A stretch of 64,000 nt of DNA from Sphingobacterium detergens (GCF_003610355.1 NZ_RAPY01000004.1:186001-250000), one strand, 5' to 3'. Counted from the stretch's first letter, positions 25,414-36,283 are shown. Numbers and translations: made by a program. Notes: generated from the letters alone by a model not told the origin.

Positions 25414-25506
25414 GATCTTTCGATTTTGGTTGACTGCTTTTTGTTTTCTGTTTTACAGAAGGATGTAATACTGTTGATTGTATTGAAAATATGAACGGTA
25501 GAAATA

Positions 25507-25740
25507 TTAATTATTACTCCGTGTAAATGCAAAATAAATAACATATAGCCAACCTAAGATACCATGGATCAGCGCCCAAAGAATAGATTTGTTGCGGTCC
25601 CACGAAGTGACTACTGCAATTACAGAACCAAGTCCTATTCCAGATTGTGTAATTGTTTGGGTAGTTGAACGGCTAATTTCTTGTCCGAAAACCATGCTCG
25701 ACATTCCGATGAACATGATCAATAAAGCTAGTTGTTTCAT
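25507..25740 (-). CDS. Small exported membrane protein
   Basis: A 77-residue protein with a signal peptide (MKQLALLIMFIGMSSMVFGQ) followed by two hydrophobic stretches (GIGLGSVIAVVTSW and SILWALIHGILGWLYVIYFAF). Small proteins with exactly this layout are common in Sphingobacteriales and have no known function. It is on the same strand as the DUF1877 gene but has its own spacer. Confidence 0.7.
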   Translation of the reverse strand: MKQLALLIMFIGMSSMVFGQEISRSTTQTITQSGIGLGSVIAVVTSWDRNKSILWALIHGILGWLYVIYFAFTRSNN

Positions 25741-26010
25741 AGTGTTTTATTCAGTTCTTTTCGTTTTTGATTCCTCATTGATTTTCCTGATTCGTGTAAA
25801 ATTCTCGGTCTTCTAATCTGGTCTATATTCTTTTTCTAAGTTCCGCAATTCTTCCTTAAGAAACAAGCTGTTGTCCTTGACTTGTTTTACAGTATTTACT
25901 AATCTGATAATTATCCGTGCTATTGTCTGGGGTAAAATTGTATCCAAATGATAGCGAATCTTAAAAAGCAGGTAACGAATATTAACTGTCTTAAAGAGCT
26001 TGTTTTGAAA

Positions 26011-26541
26011 ATGCGTTATTTGTTGAAAAATCGAGATATGAGAATTATTATTTTGACATTAATCATCAGTACATTCGCATTGACATCCTGTAGTGGTAAT
26101 TTGGACTTCGGATATAATGAGAAGATTGCCGGCCTTTTCTATAGTTGTAAAGAAAAGTTGGATGAAAGCTATAATAAATTGTTGGAAGGAGAATATGATG
26201 CGGATAAAACGGATGAATTATCCTACGAAATGAAGCTCAAAGAGGTACAGGCGCTGAGCAGCTATATCAAAGGAATAAAGAGTGAAGTTAATGCATTAAA
26301 GCCTAGTGAGGCTGCGAAGAGCTTCCATTTGACTACAATAGCTTACATGACGAGAATTACAGATGGTTATGGTACGTTGTTGGTCAAATATGTGGATGAG
26401 CAGAAAAAAGGTGCTAGACAGGCGTTATTAAGAGATATTACTGATGAAAAAGCTAAAATAGCAGTCCTGGCAGATACTTGTTTGGAAAAACAAGTTGAGT
26501 TTTTAAATAAGGTGGGGATAAAGGTTGCTACTGCACAATAA
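26011..26541 (+). CDS. Lipoprotein of unknown function, helical
   Basis: A predicted lipoprotein; the SPII signal is MRIIILTLIISTFALTSC, with Cys followed by SGNLDFG. The mature part is charged and helical (SCKEKLDESYNKLLEGEYDA, then KLKEVQALSSYIKGIKSEVN), probably a coiled coil. I chose ATG at 26011; ATG 26038 begins directly at the hydrophobic core and is equally possible, while the longest frame begins at 25948. It forms a short group with the two following lipoproteins and reads away from the small membrane gene at 25507. Confidence 0.65.
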   Translation: MRYLLKNRDMRIIILTLIISTFALTSCSGNLDFGYNEKIAGLFYSCKEKLDESYNKLLEGEYDADKTDELSYEMKLKEVQALSSYIKGIKSEVNALKPSEAAKSFHLTTIAYMTRITDGYGTLLVKYVDEQKKGARQALLRDITDEKAKIAVLADTCLEKQVEFLNKVGIKVATAQ

Positions 26542-26568
26542 ATAATTCATGAAACATAATTTCAGCCA

Positions 26569-27447
26569 ATGAGAACATGCTTAACAATTGATAGGTTTTA
26601 TTTAATGTTTGTTTTACTTCTATTTGTTGTATCCTGTAAAACTAAAGCCATAAAACAGGCTATCAGGCCCCCCGATCCACAGGAAACTGTACGACCGGAT
26701 TGGCTAGCTCAAAAGTATGATCGAGTAATGAATATTGAAGATCGTCAGGTGGCACGATTAGAGGGCAATTATCTATTGGATCTGCCATTACAGTTTAAGA
26801 GGGATTCAATAGCTGTATTTTATTTGAGCGCAAAGATCCCAATAGAATTTTTTAAAAAGTCATCGGAGTTTTATCCTGAATTGCAGGAATTTATTCTTAT
26901 TGTTCCTGATTGGAAGTTTTACAGTGAAGTCAGTAAAATGGCTTCAAAAAATGGAATGTGCGTGGAACCAGAAACCACTAATTATTATTTCTATATCAGA
27001 CGGGAAGAGGACAATGTAAAAGTTGATAGCGTTCGGCTTGGGGGATTTGAAAATCCAGTGATTGATTTTGCTAAACCTACAGTGCCCGAAAACCTATTAA
27101 CAGTATATTGGAAGGAAAGCTATGGTTCTGTCTGCTGCCCTCGTGATCCGATGTGGGATATTGCTGATCAGGATAGCTCTTTTATCCGAAGTTTTGAGGA
27201 AAGAAATAAATTTAAGGTAACTGCAGGGAGATATATTCAAAAGCAAGGAAAAGAAGGCGAAAATAGTATATATTATACATTGCCGGGATTGACAACAGCA
27301 CAGCGATTGCAATTTTTACTTGAGAAGCATGCACAATGGAGATTAAATAGCGAAGCCAAGAAAATGCCACATTCAACCAAATTGTTTACACCTCAATTGC
27401 AGGAGATGATAACAACAGGTTTTAACAAGCATGAAGAAATGCCTTAG
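26569..27447 (+). CDS. Lipoprotein of unknown function
   Basis: A 292-residue predicted lipoprotein (lipobox FVVSC, Cys about 23). The mature part carries no known motif: two cysteines in YGSVCCPRDPMWD and a run of aromatic residues are visible, and the C-terminal 40 residues are basic. It begins 27 bases after the previous gene and is followed by a WG-repeat lipoprotein in the same direction. Confidence 0.65.
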   Translation: MRTCLTIDRFYLMFVLLLFVVSCKTKAIKQAIRPPDPQETVRPDWLAQKYDRVMNIEDRQVARLEGNYLLDLPLQFKRDSIAVFYLSAKIPIEFFKKSSEFYPELQEFILIVPDWKFYSEVSKMASKNGMCVEPETTNYYFYIRREEDNVKVDSVRLGGFENPVIDFAKPTVPENLLTVYWKESYGSVCCPRDPMWDIADQDSSFIRSFEERNKFKVTAGRYIQKQGKEGENSIYYTLPGLTTAQRLQFLLEKHAQWRLNSEAKKMPHSTKLFTPQLQEMITTGFNKHEEMP

Positions 27448-27554
27448 CAGATGAGAAAATAATGTTGAGTCGAAGATTTCCGTTTTTAAAATGTATCTGT
27501 CTAAAGTATAGGGGGTATATAACATTTGATAAATAAGCATAATTTTGAAATAGT

Positions 27555-28301
27555 ATGAGAATAAACAATCCATATAAAATTGTAGGCATAGTGGCAACAA
27601 TTGTACTTATGGGCGGCTCCTGTCAGGGACAGGATGCAACCAAAGCTGCTAAAGAAGGTGTTGAAGAGGCTGTTTTACTTATCGGTCAGCTACCGGGAAA
27701 GTATAATACGGCAGAAGACATTTGGGAAAATCCGGATACTGCTTACGAACAATTTATACGATTTGATGGCGAAAATCTTGCGACTTTCCATCGAACGGAT
27801 GCTAATGGCGATTTAGGAACTGTTGGCATCATTGATAAAACAGGAAAGGTTATTGTACAGCCCAACTATTTCAGTACTACGACAAAACCACATTTTGGCT
27901 TTTTTGAAGTACAAGATAGTAAACAACGTGTAGGGTTGATCAATGAGAAAGGAGTGGAGGTTGTTTCGCCTCAGTATGAGTCTATCTTTTTGGATGCCAG
28001 TCTTATGGCGATTGATAGTACGATTATCAAAGTTGCGAAAGATGGCAAACAAGGATTTATTGATCATAACGGCGCTATTGTGGTTCCTTTTAAATATCAG
28101 GTTTTGGATGTTGCGGGTAAAAATAGAATCATGTATATGGAATCACCGAAGCATTGGGGATTGATGGATTACAATAGCAAAATAATGACCGATCCTGTTT
28201 TTACATTTAGCAATATTTTTGTCGGCGGAAAAATGGTGTTACAACAGGCCGATGGCGAAGAGTATACACTCTATGAAGATGGAAAAATCATTAAGAAATA
28301 A
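27555..28301 (+). CDS. WG-repeat lipoprotein
   Basis: A 248-residue predicted lipoprotein (signal core VGIVATIVLMGGSC). At least four WG-type repeats follow, each around a Gly-Phe/Leu-Ile-(Asp/Asn)-(Glu/Lys)-x-Gly core: GIIDKTGKVIVQPNY, GLINEKGVEVVSPQY, GFIDHNGAIVVPFKY and GLMDYNSKIMTDPVF. Such proteins sit on the cell surface and probably bind other proteins or glycans. It is the last gene before a hairpin terminator. Confidence 0.88.
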   Translation: MRINNPYKIVGIVATIVLMGGSCQGQDATKAAKEGVEEAVLLIGQLPGKYNTAEDIWENPDTAYEQFIRFDGENLATFHRTDANGDLGTVGIIDKTGKVIVQPNYFSTTTKPHFGFFEVQDSKQRVGLINEKGVEVVSPQYESIFLDASLMAIDSTIIKVAKDGKQGFIDHNGAIVVPFKYQVLDVAGKNRIMYMESPKHWGLMDYNSKIMTDPVFTFSNIFVGGKMVLQQADGEEYTLYEDGKIIKK

Positions 28302-28319
28302 TTGTTGTCCTGAAGTAAG

Positions 28320-28352
28320 AAAGTGCTATTTCCAGATCGGGAATAGCACTTT
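28320..28352. terminator. Bidirectional terminator hairpin
   Basis: AAAGTGCTATT (28320-28330) pairs with AATAGCACTTT (28342-28352). It lies between two converging genes and can stop both. Confidence 0.8.
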
Positions 28353-28405
28353 AATGAATAAACTGTCTTTATGATTGTGTACATCATAAGCTAACGAGTG
28401 ATTAG

Positions 28406-29506
28406 TTAATCCAGTAGCTGTATTTCAAATATTTTGTCCCAATTTTTTCCTGTGAGAAAAAAGGTGTTTGATTTTTTATTGTAGGCAATTCCGTTTAATA
28501 CATCTAGATCAACATGTTGTGTCACATTTTCTCGTAATTTGGAAAGATCGACTAGCCCCTCAATAGCACCTGTTTTTGGGTCTATGATACCCATAACATC
28601 TTCCATAAAGAAATTAGCATAAATCTTTCCCTTTACCCATTCCATTTCGTTTATTTGGTTAACTATTTTCTCATTTGTGGCAACGCGGATATAATCAATT
28701 TTGGAAAAGTCATTGGGATTGAGTACATAGATATTTTCTGAACCGTCAGACATATACAAATTTTTACCATCTGAGGTCAGTCCCCATCCTTCCATGTTTT
28801 TGAAATATGGCAGTGTTTTTATTGTCTTTAGTGTTGTCATATCATAGACATAGGCAAGATTGCTTTTGTAAGTCAATTGATATAATTTCCCATTTAATAT
28901 GGTTGCACCTTCGCCGAATATTGAATCTGCTAATTCGATCTTTTTGATTGGTTGTCCTGTTGTAGGATTGACAATGCGGATACTTGACTTACCTTTATTT
29001 CCACTTAACCCAACGCCATTGCCCGTACTTTCCATCAAGTCTTCTCCAAAGAACTCTAGCCCTTGTGTGAAAGCTTTGATATCATGTGGGTAAGTATTAA
29101 CAATTCGGTACTTTAAAATTCGAGGTGGGTTTGATGGCAAATAGTCTATGTTTACTGTGTTTTCTTCGGATTTTCCAGTATGAAATACAACCGCCTTAAT
29201 GATTTGCTTGCCAAATTTCTCTCCTGATAATCTATATGTTACTTTATTGTTTTCTGTGACTTTAGCAATAGGGTAATCATTGATATAATAAAGGATGGAA
29301 TCAATTTTTACATTAGGTGTATTTGTAATCTGAAACGATAATTCTTCATTTGTTGTATAATCTTGTTTAATCCCTTCGAAGCCAAAGCTTGGATTATTTT
29401 TTGGTAAGCTGTCTGGAGACGGTGATGTTGTTTTTTTACCGTTTTCTCCGCATCCTATAAAAAGAGATGCTACTGTTAGCAAAAATAGTGAAGAGGTTGT
29501 TTTCAT
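28406..29506 (-). CDS. Glutaminyl-peptide cyclotransferase, plant-type (Glu_cyclase_2), lipoprotein
   Basis: A 366-residue predicted lipoprotein (TVASLFIGC). After a 130-residue N-terminal Ig-like part, residues about 140-366 match the papaya-type glutamine cyclotransferase beta-propeller: VNTYPHDIKAFTQGLEFF, MESTGNGVGLSG, FGEGATILNGKLYQLTYKSN, MEGWGLTSDGKNLYMSDGSE and FFLTGKNWDKIFEIQ. The enzyme cyclises N-terminal glutamine of proteins to pyroglutamate; many Bacteroidota exported proteins begin with Gln after signal cleavage. It converges on the WG-repeat gene. Confidence 0.88.
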   Translation of the reverse strand: MKTTSSLFLLTVASLFIGCGENGKKTTSPSPDSLPKNNPSFGFEGIKQDYTTNEELSFQITNTPNVKIDSILYYINDYPIAKVTENNKVTYRLSGEKFGKQIIKAVVFHTGKSEENTVNIDYLPSNPPRILKYRIVNTYPHDIKAFTQGLEFFGEDLMESTGNGVGLSGNKGKSSIRIVNPTTGQPIKKIELADSIFGEGATILNGKLYQLTYKSNLAYVYDMTTLKTIKTLPYFKNMEGWGLTSDGKNLYMSDGSENIYVLNPNDFSKIDYIRVATNEKIVNQINEMEWVKGKIYANFFMEDVMGIIDPKTGAIEGLVDLSKLRENVTQHVDLDVLNGIAYNKKSNTFFLTGKNWDKIFEIQLLD

Positions 29507-29723
29507 TTTTGTAAAGCTTGAAGATAGTGGGATTTATTTTATACTTAAAGAAAGATAAATATAATTTCAAAAGAAACCTAAATCATTGCTGAAAAAGATT
29601 CAGTACGAAAAGCAATGAAGTTGTTTTGCTCTAAAATAGTATTGAAGATCTTGTCGCGGGAATTAGCTATTTCGAATATGTGGGGGAATAGAATCTGGAG
29701 CAGCAGCAGCATTTTGGTAATTA

Positions 29724-29762
29724 GGTTTGAGCGATACGAAATTATTTCGTATCGCTCAAACC
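29724..29762. terminator. 19-bp palindrome behind the SusD gene
   Basis: GGTTTGAGCGATACGAAAT and its exact complement stand one base apart, a near-perfect 39-bp palindrome. It lies 13 bases beyond the SusD stop on the minus strand and is probably its terminator; the plus strand also has T-rich sequence after it. Confidence 0.7.
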
Positions 29763-29775
29763 TTTATTGTTGTTT

Positions 29776-31281
29776 TTATTGTTTTTTATCCCACCATACT
29801 TTGGACAAAAAGGAATCTCCGTTCTGCATTCTGGAAACAGCGTCTTTGAGATTTGTTTGATTTAATTCAGCCTCCTCACTGGAGTAAATAGCTCGACGTG
29901 GTATCTGTCTATTGGTGGATCCCGGATTTGGACCAGGTGTCAATTTTGGATAACCAGTACGACGCCATTCGGCAAATGCTTCCATATCTCGGCCAAATAA
30001 ACTTATCCATTTTTGAGTAGCGATTTTCTCCATCTTTTGTTCGTCTGTCAATCCATTTAGGTTGATGACATTTTGCTCATAGGATGAAGGGATGGAAGTT
30101 AGATTGTACGGAGGAAGGGCAAAGGCGGCTTTGACGCCATCTGTAAAGAATGATTGTGCATTTGTACTTGTCGCGCCCCAACCTAATAATGCTGCCTCGG
30201 CTTTGTAAAAACAAATGTCTGAGTAGGTCATTGCATAACTTGGTATTGGCGCAAAATTCAAGCTAAACCATGTTGACTTGTTGGCCGTAGAGTAATTTGC
30301 TCTGATCAGTTGAGAAAGTTCATTATCGGTTAATGCTACTCCAATTCCTTGATAGGTGGTAACACCGCCTATAGTGACTGGTTCTGCAAGTAGACCTAAG
30401 CGTGGATCATTATACTCCTTCAATTTGTTTACCAATGTGTTGGCTAAGTACCGTAAGTCGGCGCTCCCAGTAGTCATCTGCCGTAATATAGGGTTTTGGT
30501 TCTCGGCTTGGGCATTATTAAATGTAGGAACTGCAGCATTATCACTATTACTTGAGATTAACCCAAGTGGAGAAGTCATTGCTTCTGTAACGGTCTTTTG
30601 CGCTAATGAGAGATTGGCATAACGCATTCTCATGCCCAATTTCAGTTTTAAGGAGTTTCCGAATTTTTTCCATTTATCAATATTACCGCCATAGAAAAAA
30701 TCGGAGGAGCCATAAGACTGATCACCAACGGTGAGACGTGCCAAAGCGGCATCAACCTTTATAACTAGTGCGGGATAGATATCCTCTTGTTTGTCAAACT
30801 TAGGGGTTCGATTAATCTCTTTGCTATCTTTTGTAATTTCCGAATAGGGGATGTCTCCAAATAGATCAGTCAATCGTTGGTATAGATAAACTTCATAAAG
30901 TTCGGTTATGGCCAGTTTACTTCTACCTTCGGGACTTTCTTCTTTGCCACTGAGCTCATTTTTTATCTGAATGATGTTTCTGAGCAAGGTAAAATGCTGC
31001 GACCATATCAGGTTCTCTGGCCCTTCAAAATAACGCGATACAGGCACCACTGGGCCACCGGCCCAATGCTGGATCCAAGAACCAAACTTATTGTTTGGAA
31101 GTTCTCCCGACTCCTGAAACGTACCATCACGAAGGATTCTAGCCATAAGCAATGCGGGATCTATTGTTGTCACTGATGTTGGCGGCGTATTTATTTTTTC
31201 AAAGTCTTTTGTGCAGGCGCTAAATGTTGCTACGGAGACAAGAGCGATAACAAATCTGTTTTTTATCATTTTCGTTTTCAT
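29776..31281 (-). CDS. SusD/RagB-family outer-membrane lipoprotein
   Basis: A 501-residue lipoprotein (SPII signal VSVATFSAC) of the SusD-like type with motifs IQIKNELSGKEE, YLYQRLTDLFGDIPYSE, WKKFGNSLKLKLGMRMRYAN and IATQKWISLFGRDMEAFAEW. It pairs with the upstream SusC (12-base gap), which is frameshifted, so this SusD may be stranded without its partner in this strain. The operon order sigma-FecR-SusC-SusD is complete but has no TlpA gene at its end. Confidence 0.93.
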   Translation of the reverse strand: MKTKMIKNRFVIALVSVATFSACTKDFEKINTPPTSVTTIDPALLMARILRDGTFQESGELPNNKFGSWIQHWAGGPVVPVSRYFEGPENLIWSQHFTLLRNIIQIKNELSGKEESPEGRSKLAITELYEVYLYQRLTDLFGDIPYSEITKDSKEINRTPKFDKQEDIYPALVIKVDAALARLTVGDQSYGSSDFFYGGNIDKWKKFGNSLKLKLGMRMRYANLSLAQKTVTEAMTSPLGLISSNSDNAAVPTFNNAQAENQNPILRQMTTGSADLRYLANTLVNKLKEYNDPRLGLLAEPVTIGGVTTYQGIGVALTDNELSQLIRANYSTANKSTWFSLNFAPIPSYAMTYSDICFYKAEAALLGWGATSTNAQSFFTDGVKAAFALPPYNLTSIPSSYEQNVINLNGLTDEQKMEKIATQKWISLFGRDMEAFAEWRRTGYPKLTPGPNPGSTNRQIPRRAIYSSEEAELNQTNLKDAVSRMQNGDSFLSKVWWDKKQ

Positions 31282-31292
31282 AATTCAGTGTT

Positions 31293-34200
31293 TTAAAGAC
31301 CAACGGTAAGGTTAATGCCAAATGTTCTCATCATAGGTAGGGAAGTAGATTCAATCCCTATGGAGCTGTTATTCACATTGAAAGCAGAAGCTTCTGGAGA
31401 AAAACCATCTGTTTTTCGTTGGAAATAGAATAAGTTTCTACCATATAGACCCAATTTCAATGAATTGATCAAGCGATGTGGCATCAGATTTTTCGGGAAT
31501 GAATAAGAGAGACTGATTTCGCGCATAGCAATATAGCTCATATCATTAATCATTTCTTCAGATACCATGACTTCTTTGTCGCTAGCGACCATATTCCAAT
31601 AATCCTGAGCATTCACCTGTTTACTGTTTTTTGTTCCGGTGCTTGTCCAATTGCCTGCGCCATCTTGTTGTGCAACCATCCCATCAGCGACATAGGTACC
31701 CTCACGTCCTTCTAACGTTTTTTTGCTCGTACCATAAATTATTTGTTCTCGATTGGACTGTGAGAAGATCACTCCCCCTTGACGAATATCAACAAGTGCG
31801 TATAAGTTGAACCCTTTGTATTTTAATGTGTTGCCGAAACCGCCTATCCAATTTGGCTGCGCATTTCCAAGATCTGTTTCCACTCTTCCGGCGGTACGTA
31901 AAGGGAGTCCTGTCGTTGGATCAATTAATCGATTCCCATTTGCATCCTTAATCCATGCAAACTGAGTTCCAATAAGCTGACCAAAGGGCTTTCCTACCTC
32001 GGCAACGACGTTGATTCCTCTATCTGTTGCTAAAAGGAAACTTTCTACACCAGGGTAAAGTGATTCGACTTTGTTGCGGTTTCTATTAAAATTAAATGTT
32101 GTATTCCATTCAAATCCTGATTCGGTTTTGAGAGGAGTGGCTCCTAGTACAAATTCGATCCCCCTGTTACTGATTTCTCCAGCATTGATGCGATTTTTTA
32201 CGTAAAGACTTGATGGTGCAATCGGTACATCTAGAATCTGGTTTTTTGTTTTCGCCTGATAGTAAGTAAAGGATAGTGAAAGTCTATTTTTTAGAAATCT
32301 GAGATCTGCACCAGCCTCGATAGAGGTGGTCAACTCATTCTTTAAGTTGGGATCAGGGATAATTTCGGTATATGAAGCCATCGGTACACCACCATGTGTA
32401 TATTGATTCAGACTATACGCACCCGTCAATTGGTAGGGGTTTCCGGAGCTACCGGCCTGTGCCCAGGAAGCTCGGATCTTAGCGAAAGACAGTGCGTCTG
32501 ACTGCCATTTGAATGCATCAGATAGCACAAGACTAGAACTTATCGAAGGGTAGAAAAACGAATTGTTATTTTTGGATAATGTAGAAGACCAGTCGTTGCG
32601 TGCGGAAAAGTCGACAAACCAATAATCTTTATAGCTAAATTGGCCTGATAGGTATACCGAATTTATTTTTGACTCGATAAGATCGAATATATAGGTATTC
32701 GTAGTGGTATTATTGATGACAAAGAGATTAGGTACGATAAACTGATTACCAGCGTTTCCGGTCATTCGCAGATATCGACTTTGATGACTTGCCCCTATGT
32801 TGGCGCTGAGCTTAATGTTATCCGATAAAGTGAAATTGGAGCTAGCAAGGATATCAAAGTTATCTTCGCGGGATCGAATAACTTCTTCTCTGATATCGCC
32901 TTTCCTGTTTAAGCTCTGATAGGTATTGATCGGTCTGTATCGGAATCGCTGATCTGTATAGAAATCGGTTCCTCCTGTTGCTGCTACTTTGAGCCAGGGA
33001 GCGAAGTCATAGCTTAGGCGGAGTAATCCAATGATGCGATCGCGGCGATCTTCGTTGTGATTTTCATGGATTGTCCAGAAAGGATTGGCAGTGGAACTGT
33101 TCGTAGCGTAAGTTTTTTCCAGACCTTCCGTTAGTCCCGAAAAACCAAGCTGCCTGCTTATTTCCTGTACCGTCCATTTATATTGGGACATGATATCATT
33201 CCCTAGGCTTCGTGGTTGACTGATAAATAAATAGGCCGGATTATCGGCTGCATCAGCCAATGTTGGCCTATTATTTCCTTTTTGAGCGATGTAATTTGCT
33301 TTTACATCAATATGGAGTTTGTCCGTAATTTTTGCTTGTGTGCGTAATCCGAAATTATTCCTTTTCAAAGTATTGGTCGGGATATATCCCTTCACATCTG
33401 TGTTGGCAAAAGAAAAGCGGTAGTTTATTTTTTCATTACCGCCGTCTACGCTTAAGTTATTGACAAATTGTTTTTCGGTCTGGAAAAAAGATGCATAGGT
33501 ATCAGGTTTGGGTGTTAGCTGCAGTACATTTCCATAGGCATCTTCATAAGTTTGGCCTTCCATTTTCGCTCCCCAGCTGGCACGTGTTGTACGGTCCCTG
33601 CCTGCACTCATTTTTGGGATACCACTGTAACCGTTTTTTATGGCTTCACTCATGGAAACGATGGTTCCGTCGTCTTTTCGGAAGTGGGTAAATGTGCCAT
33701 TTAGTCCCTGACCATATTCATTTTGAAAATCAGGGAGTACCAAACCATTTCCAAAGGAATAGTCGGTACCATAGCTGAAGCGTGTTTTACCGGCTTTTCC
33801 TGATTTTGTTGTAATCAGGATGACACCGTTACTTCCTCTTTGACCATATAGCGCCGCGGCATTGGGTCCTTTTAAGACGGACATGGTCTCAATGTCTTCG
33901 GGGTTAATATTACCAATACCGTCACCATAATCTGTGCCACCGGATTGGTTTGGTGCTGAAATGTTTTGATTGTCAATCGGGCACACCATCGACTACGTAA
34001 AGCGGTTGGCTATTACCAACAAGTGAGTTGTTACCACGAATAACGACCTTCGAAGATCCCCCAGCACCAGAAGCGGCACGGCTTACTTGCACGCCAGCGA
34101 CCTTTCCTGAAAGTGCATTGGCAACATTTGTTTCTTTACCCTGTGTCAATTCATCTCCTTTTAGCTCCGCAACAGTATAACCAAGGGCCTTTTTCTCCTT

Positions 34201-34650
34201 TTTAATACCTAGTGCAGTGACAACTACTTCTTGTAGATTTTCCGATACCGATTCCAGACTGACATTGATGGCAAGCTTATCTCTTTCAGAGATGTTGTAA
34301 TCTGTCAGTTCCTTGGTTTTAAATCCGATAGAGGAAATGGTGATTTGGTATCCTTGACCCGCTGGGATCTGATCAAAGGAAAAGGTACCATCTGCGGCGC
34401 TAGTCGTTGCCCTTTTGAATTTGTTAGTCACATTTTGGATAGTGACTGTTGCGGAGTATATGGGCTTGCCCGCTTCGTCGCGAATGACGCCGTTGATCGC
34501 TGCCTGCTGTTGTGCATTAACGATTTGATAGCTAGTTGCCAAAAGGCCCATTAGTCCAAGACGTAAACCCCAGTTTACATCAGCACGGATATTGGTTCTT
34601 AGCATAAACATGGTTAGTAGGCCATGTTTGGAAGGTAAATAATTGTGCAT
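31293..34650 (-). pseudogene. SusC/RagA TonB-dependent transporter split by a one-base insertion
   Basis: Two frames, 34650-33973 (225 residues) and 33989-31293 (898 residues), together make a normal 1118-residue SusC. The first ends in SQPLYVVDGVPD then a stop, where SusC proteins read VVDGVPIDN; the second continues ...PIDNQNISAPNQ. Removing one base from the GGG run at 33979-33981 (CCC on the coding strand) restores one frame. Domains: signal peptide (about 30-45), CarboxypepD-like domain (50-130), plug (about 140-270), barrel. No STN domain is seen. It is a pseudogene, a sequencing error or a rare decoding event. Confidence 0.88.
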
Positions 34651-34673
34651 AATTTATGGATTAAATAAGTAAA

Positions 34674-35708
34674 TTATATTTTATTCTGTATGGTTATAGT
34701 AATGTGGTGGAGTTCTTGTATATCTGATAGTATTTTTCGGAAGACAGAAGGGTCATTTTCATAGGTGCCACTGTAATATTTATTTTCGATGGCTTCGGAA
34801 TTAAATTCAAGTTTGATATTATAGTTTTGACTTATAATATGCAGTAGATCTTTAAGGGCTAAATTTTTGAAGATTAGTGTATTTTGTTTTTCGGAATAAA
34901 AACCTCTTCTGTTGAATTTGGATGAATTCATCCGTTCTTCAGCAATAATTTGAAGTTGTCGATGATCGATGGTTATTTCTTCGTTTGGTATAAAATCAAG
35001 GAGCAGAGGAGGGGAGCCTGTTTTATTTTTTAGACTCTTTAATTGGATACGTCCTTCAAATAATTTGACTTTTGTTTGCGAAGATTTTAGCTCATCTACG
35101 CTGAATATTGTACCTAATGCGGTTGTTGTTAACCCAGTGGTATATACATTAAAGGGTCCTGACTTGTCTTTGGCAACAACAAACTTTGCCTTTCCTTTTA
35201 AATGAATATCACGGCTAGACAGCGAAGAAAAGTTATCTGCAAATTTAACTTCCGAATTAGGATAAAGTTCAATTTTTGATCCATCAGGAACATCTACCTC
35301 CATCGGCGAATTGCCAGAATTAATATAATAGAAGTTGCTTGGGGACTCCAATTTCGGAGTTTGTTTTTTTTGAACAGAAGTAATCGTAGGTGTATTTGTT
35401 GTTGTCTTCCAATATTGAAAAGATTCCCAGCCTAGTGTTCCGACAAGTAAAAGTATCGCAGCATATTTCAATAGGGTATAGATCCGTTGTTTTGTATCCC
35501 TGATCGTAATTTTTTTGATCAGGGATTGTTTGATTGACTCATGCTGTTCAAAAGCTACATGTTCTTCTATATTATGCCATTCGCTTGCTGGAAGCCAATC
35601 ATCCAAATTTAGTCGATTATTATCCAGTGCAGTTTGAACCGCTTTAACTTCTTCGGTATTTGCTTCTCCACGGAGATATTTTTCGACGAGTTCTTTCGTA
35701 ATCTTCAT
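34674..35708 (-). CDS. FecR-family anti-sigma factor
   Basis: A 344-residue inner-membrane protein. Cytoplasmic N-terminal part (1-85) precedes one membrane helix (TLLKYAAILLLVGTLGW, about 80-97); the periplasmic part contains the FecR domain (VPDGSKIELYPNSEVKF, GKAKFVVAKDKSGPFNVYT, TTALGTIFSVDELKSSQTKV) and a C-terminal DUF4974-like region (FKNLALKDLLHIISQNYNIK). It should receive a signal from SusC and control the sigma factor encoded upstream. It lies 44 bases after the sigma gene and 23 before SusC, with no promoter-sized gap. Confidence 0.93.
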   Translation of the reverse strand: MKITKELVEKYLRGEANTEEVKAVQTALDNNRLNLDDWLPASEWHNIEEHVAFEQHESIKQSLIKKITIRDTKQRIYTLLKYAAILLLVGTLGWESFQYWKTTTNTPTITSVQKKQTPKLESPSNFYYINSGNSPMEVDVPDGSKIELYPNSEVKFADNFSSLSSRDIHLKGKAKFVVAKDKSGPFNVYTTGLTTTALGTIFSVDELKSSQTKVKLFEGRIQLKSLKNKTGSPPLLLDFIPNEEITIDHRQLQIIAEERMNSSKFNRRGFYSEKQNTLIFKNLALKDLLHIISQNYNIKLEFNSEAIENKYYSGTYENDPSVFRKILSDIQELHHITITIQNKI

Positions 35709-35752
35709 ACATATTGATTACGATTGAAAATAGGGTATCCCCCAAAAGAAAA

Positions 35753-36283
35753 TTAAAAAAGATTTAGCATCAGTATGGAGAGCAATAATGCTTTTCTTAT
35801 TGCTTTTAGCGCAAGGGTAATTTGGTTTTCTACAGTCTTGGATGAAATGGAGAGTTTATCCGCGATTTGTTTATGGGATAGATTGGAATATCGGCTCAAC
35901 ATAAAGATCTGTTTTCGCTTTTCGGGGAATTGATTAATGATATGTTGTAATGTCCCTTCAAGCTGTTTGGCATAGTAATCATCTTGCGGGGAATAGCGCT
36001 GAATGAGCTCATTTTCTGTTTGAAGAAGTTTCTTTCTGTTATATTCTTCTTTGATCAGATCCAAAATTGTTGTTCTTGCAATACAAAAGATCTGGGATTC
36101 TACAGTGGCATCAATATTTTTTTCATTTAAGTTTTTCCAAAGCTTAATAAAAACACGCTGTACAGTTTCTTCGGCTAAATAAGATGATCTGGTTTTATTG
36201 AACGCATATTGGAATACTTTGGGACTCCATTGATCATAGTATTCCTCAAATGTTTGGATATTTAGCGAATAATTGATTCCCAT
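35753..36283 (-). CDS. ECF sigma factor (RNA polymerase sigma-70 family)
   Basis: A 176-residue sigma factor with region 2 (FEEYYDQWSPKVFQYAFNKT, then EETVQRVFIKLWKNL) and region 4 (INQFPEKRKQIFMLSRYSNL, SHKQIADKLSISSKTVENQI), the two domains of ECF sigma factors of the SusC/FecR type. It opens a sigma-FecR-SusC-SusD operon and should activate it in response to the substrate. The C-terminal ILMLNLF tail is short and hydrophobic. Confidence 0.93.
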   Translation of the reverse strand: MGINYSLNIQTFEEYYDQWSPKVFQYAFNKTRSSYLAEETVQRVFIKLWKNLNEKNIDATVESQIFCIARTTILDLIKEEYNRKKLLQTENELIQRYSPQDDYYAKQLEGTLQHIINQFPEKRKQIFMLSRYSNLSHKQIADKLSISSKTVENQITLALKAIRKALLLSILMLNLF

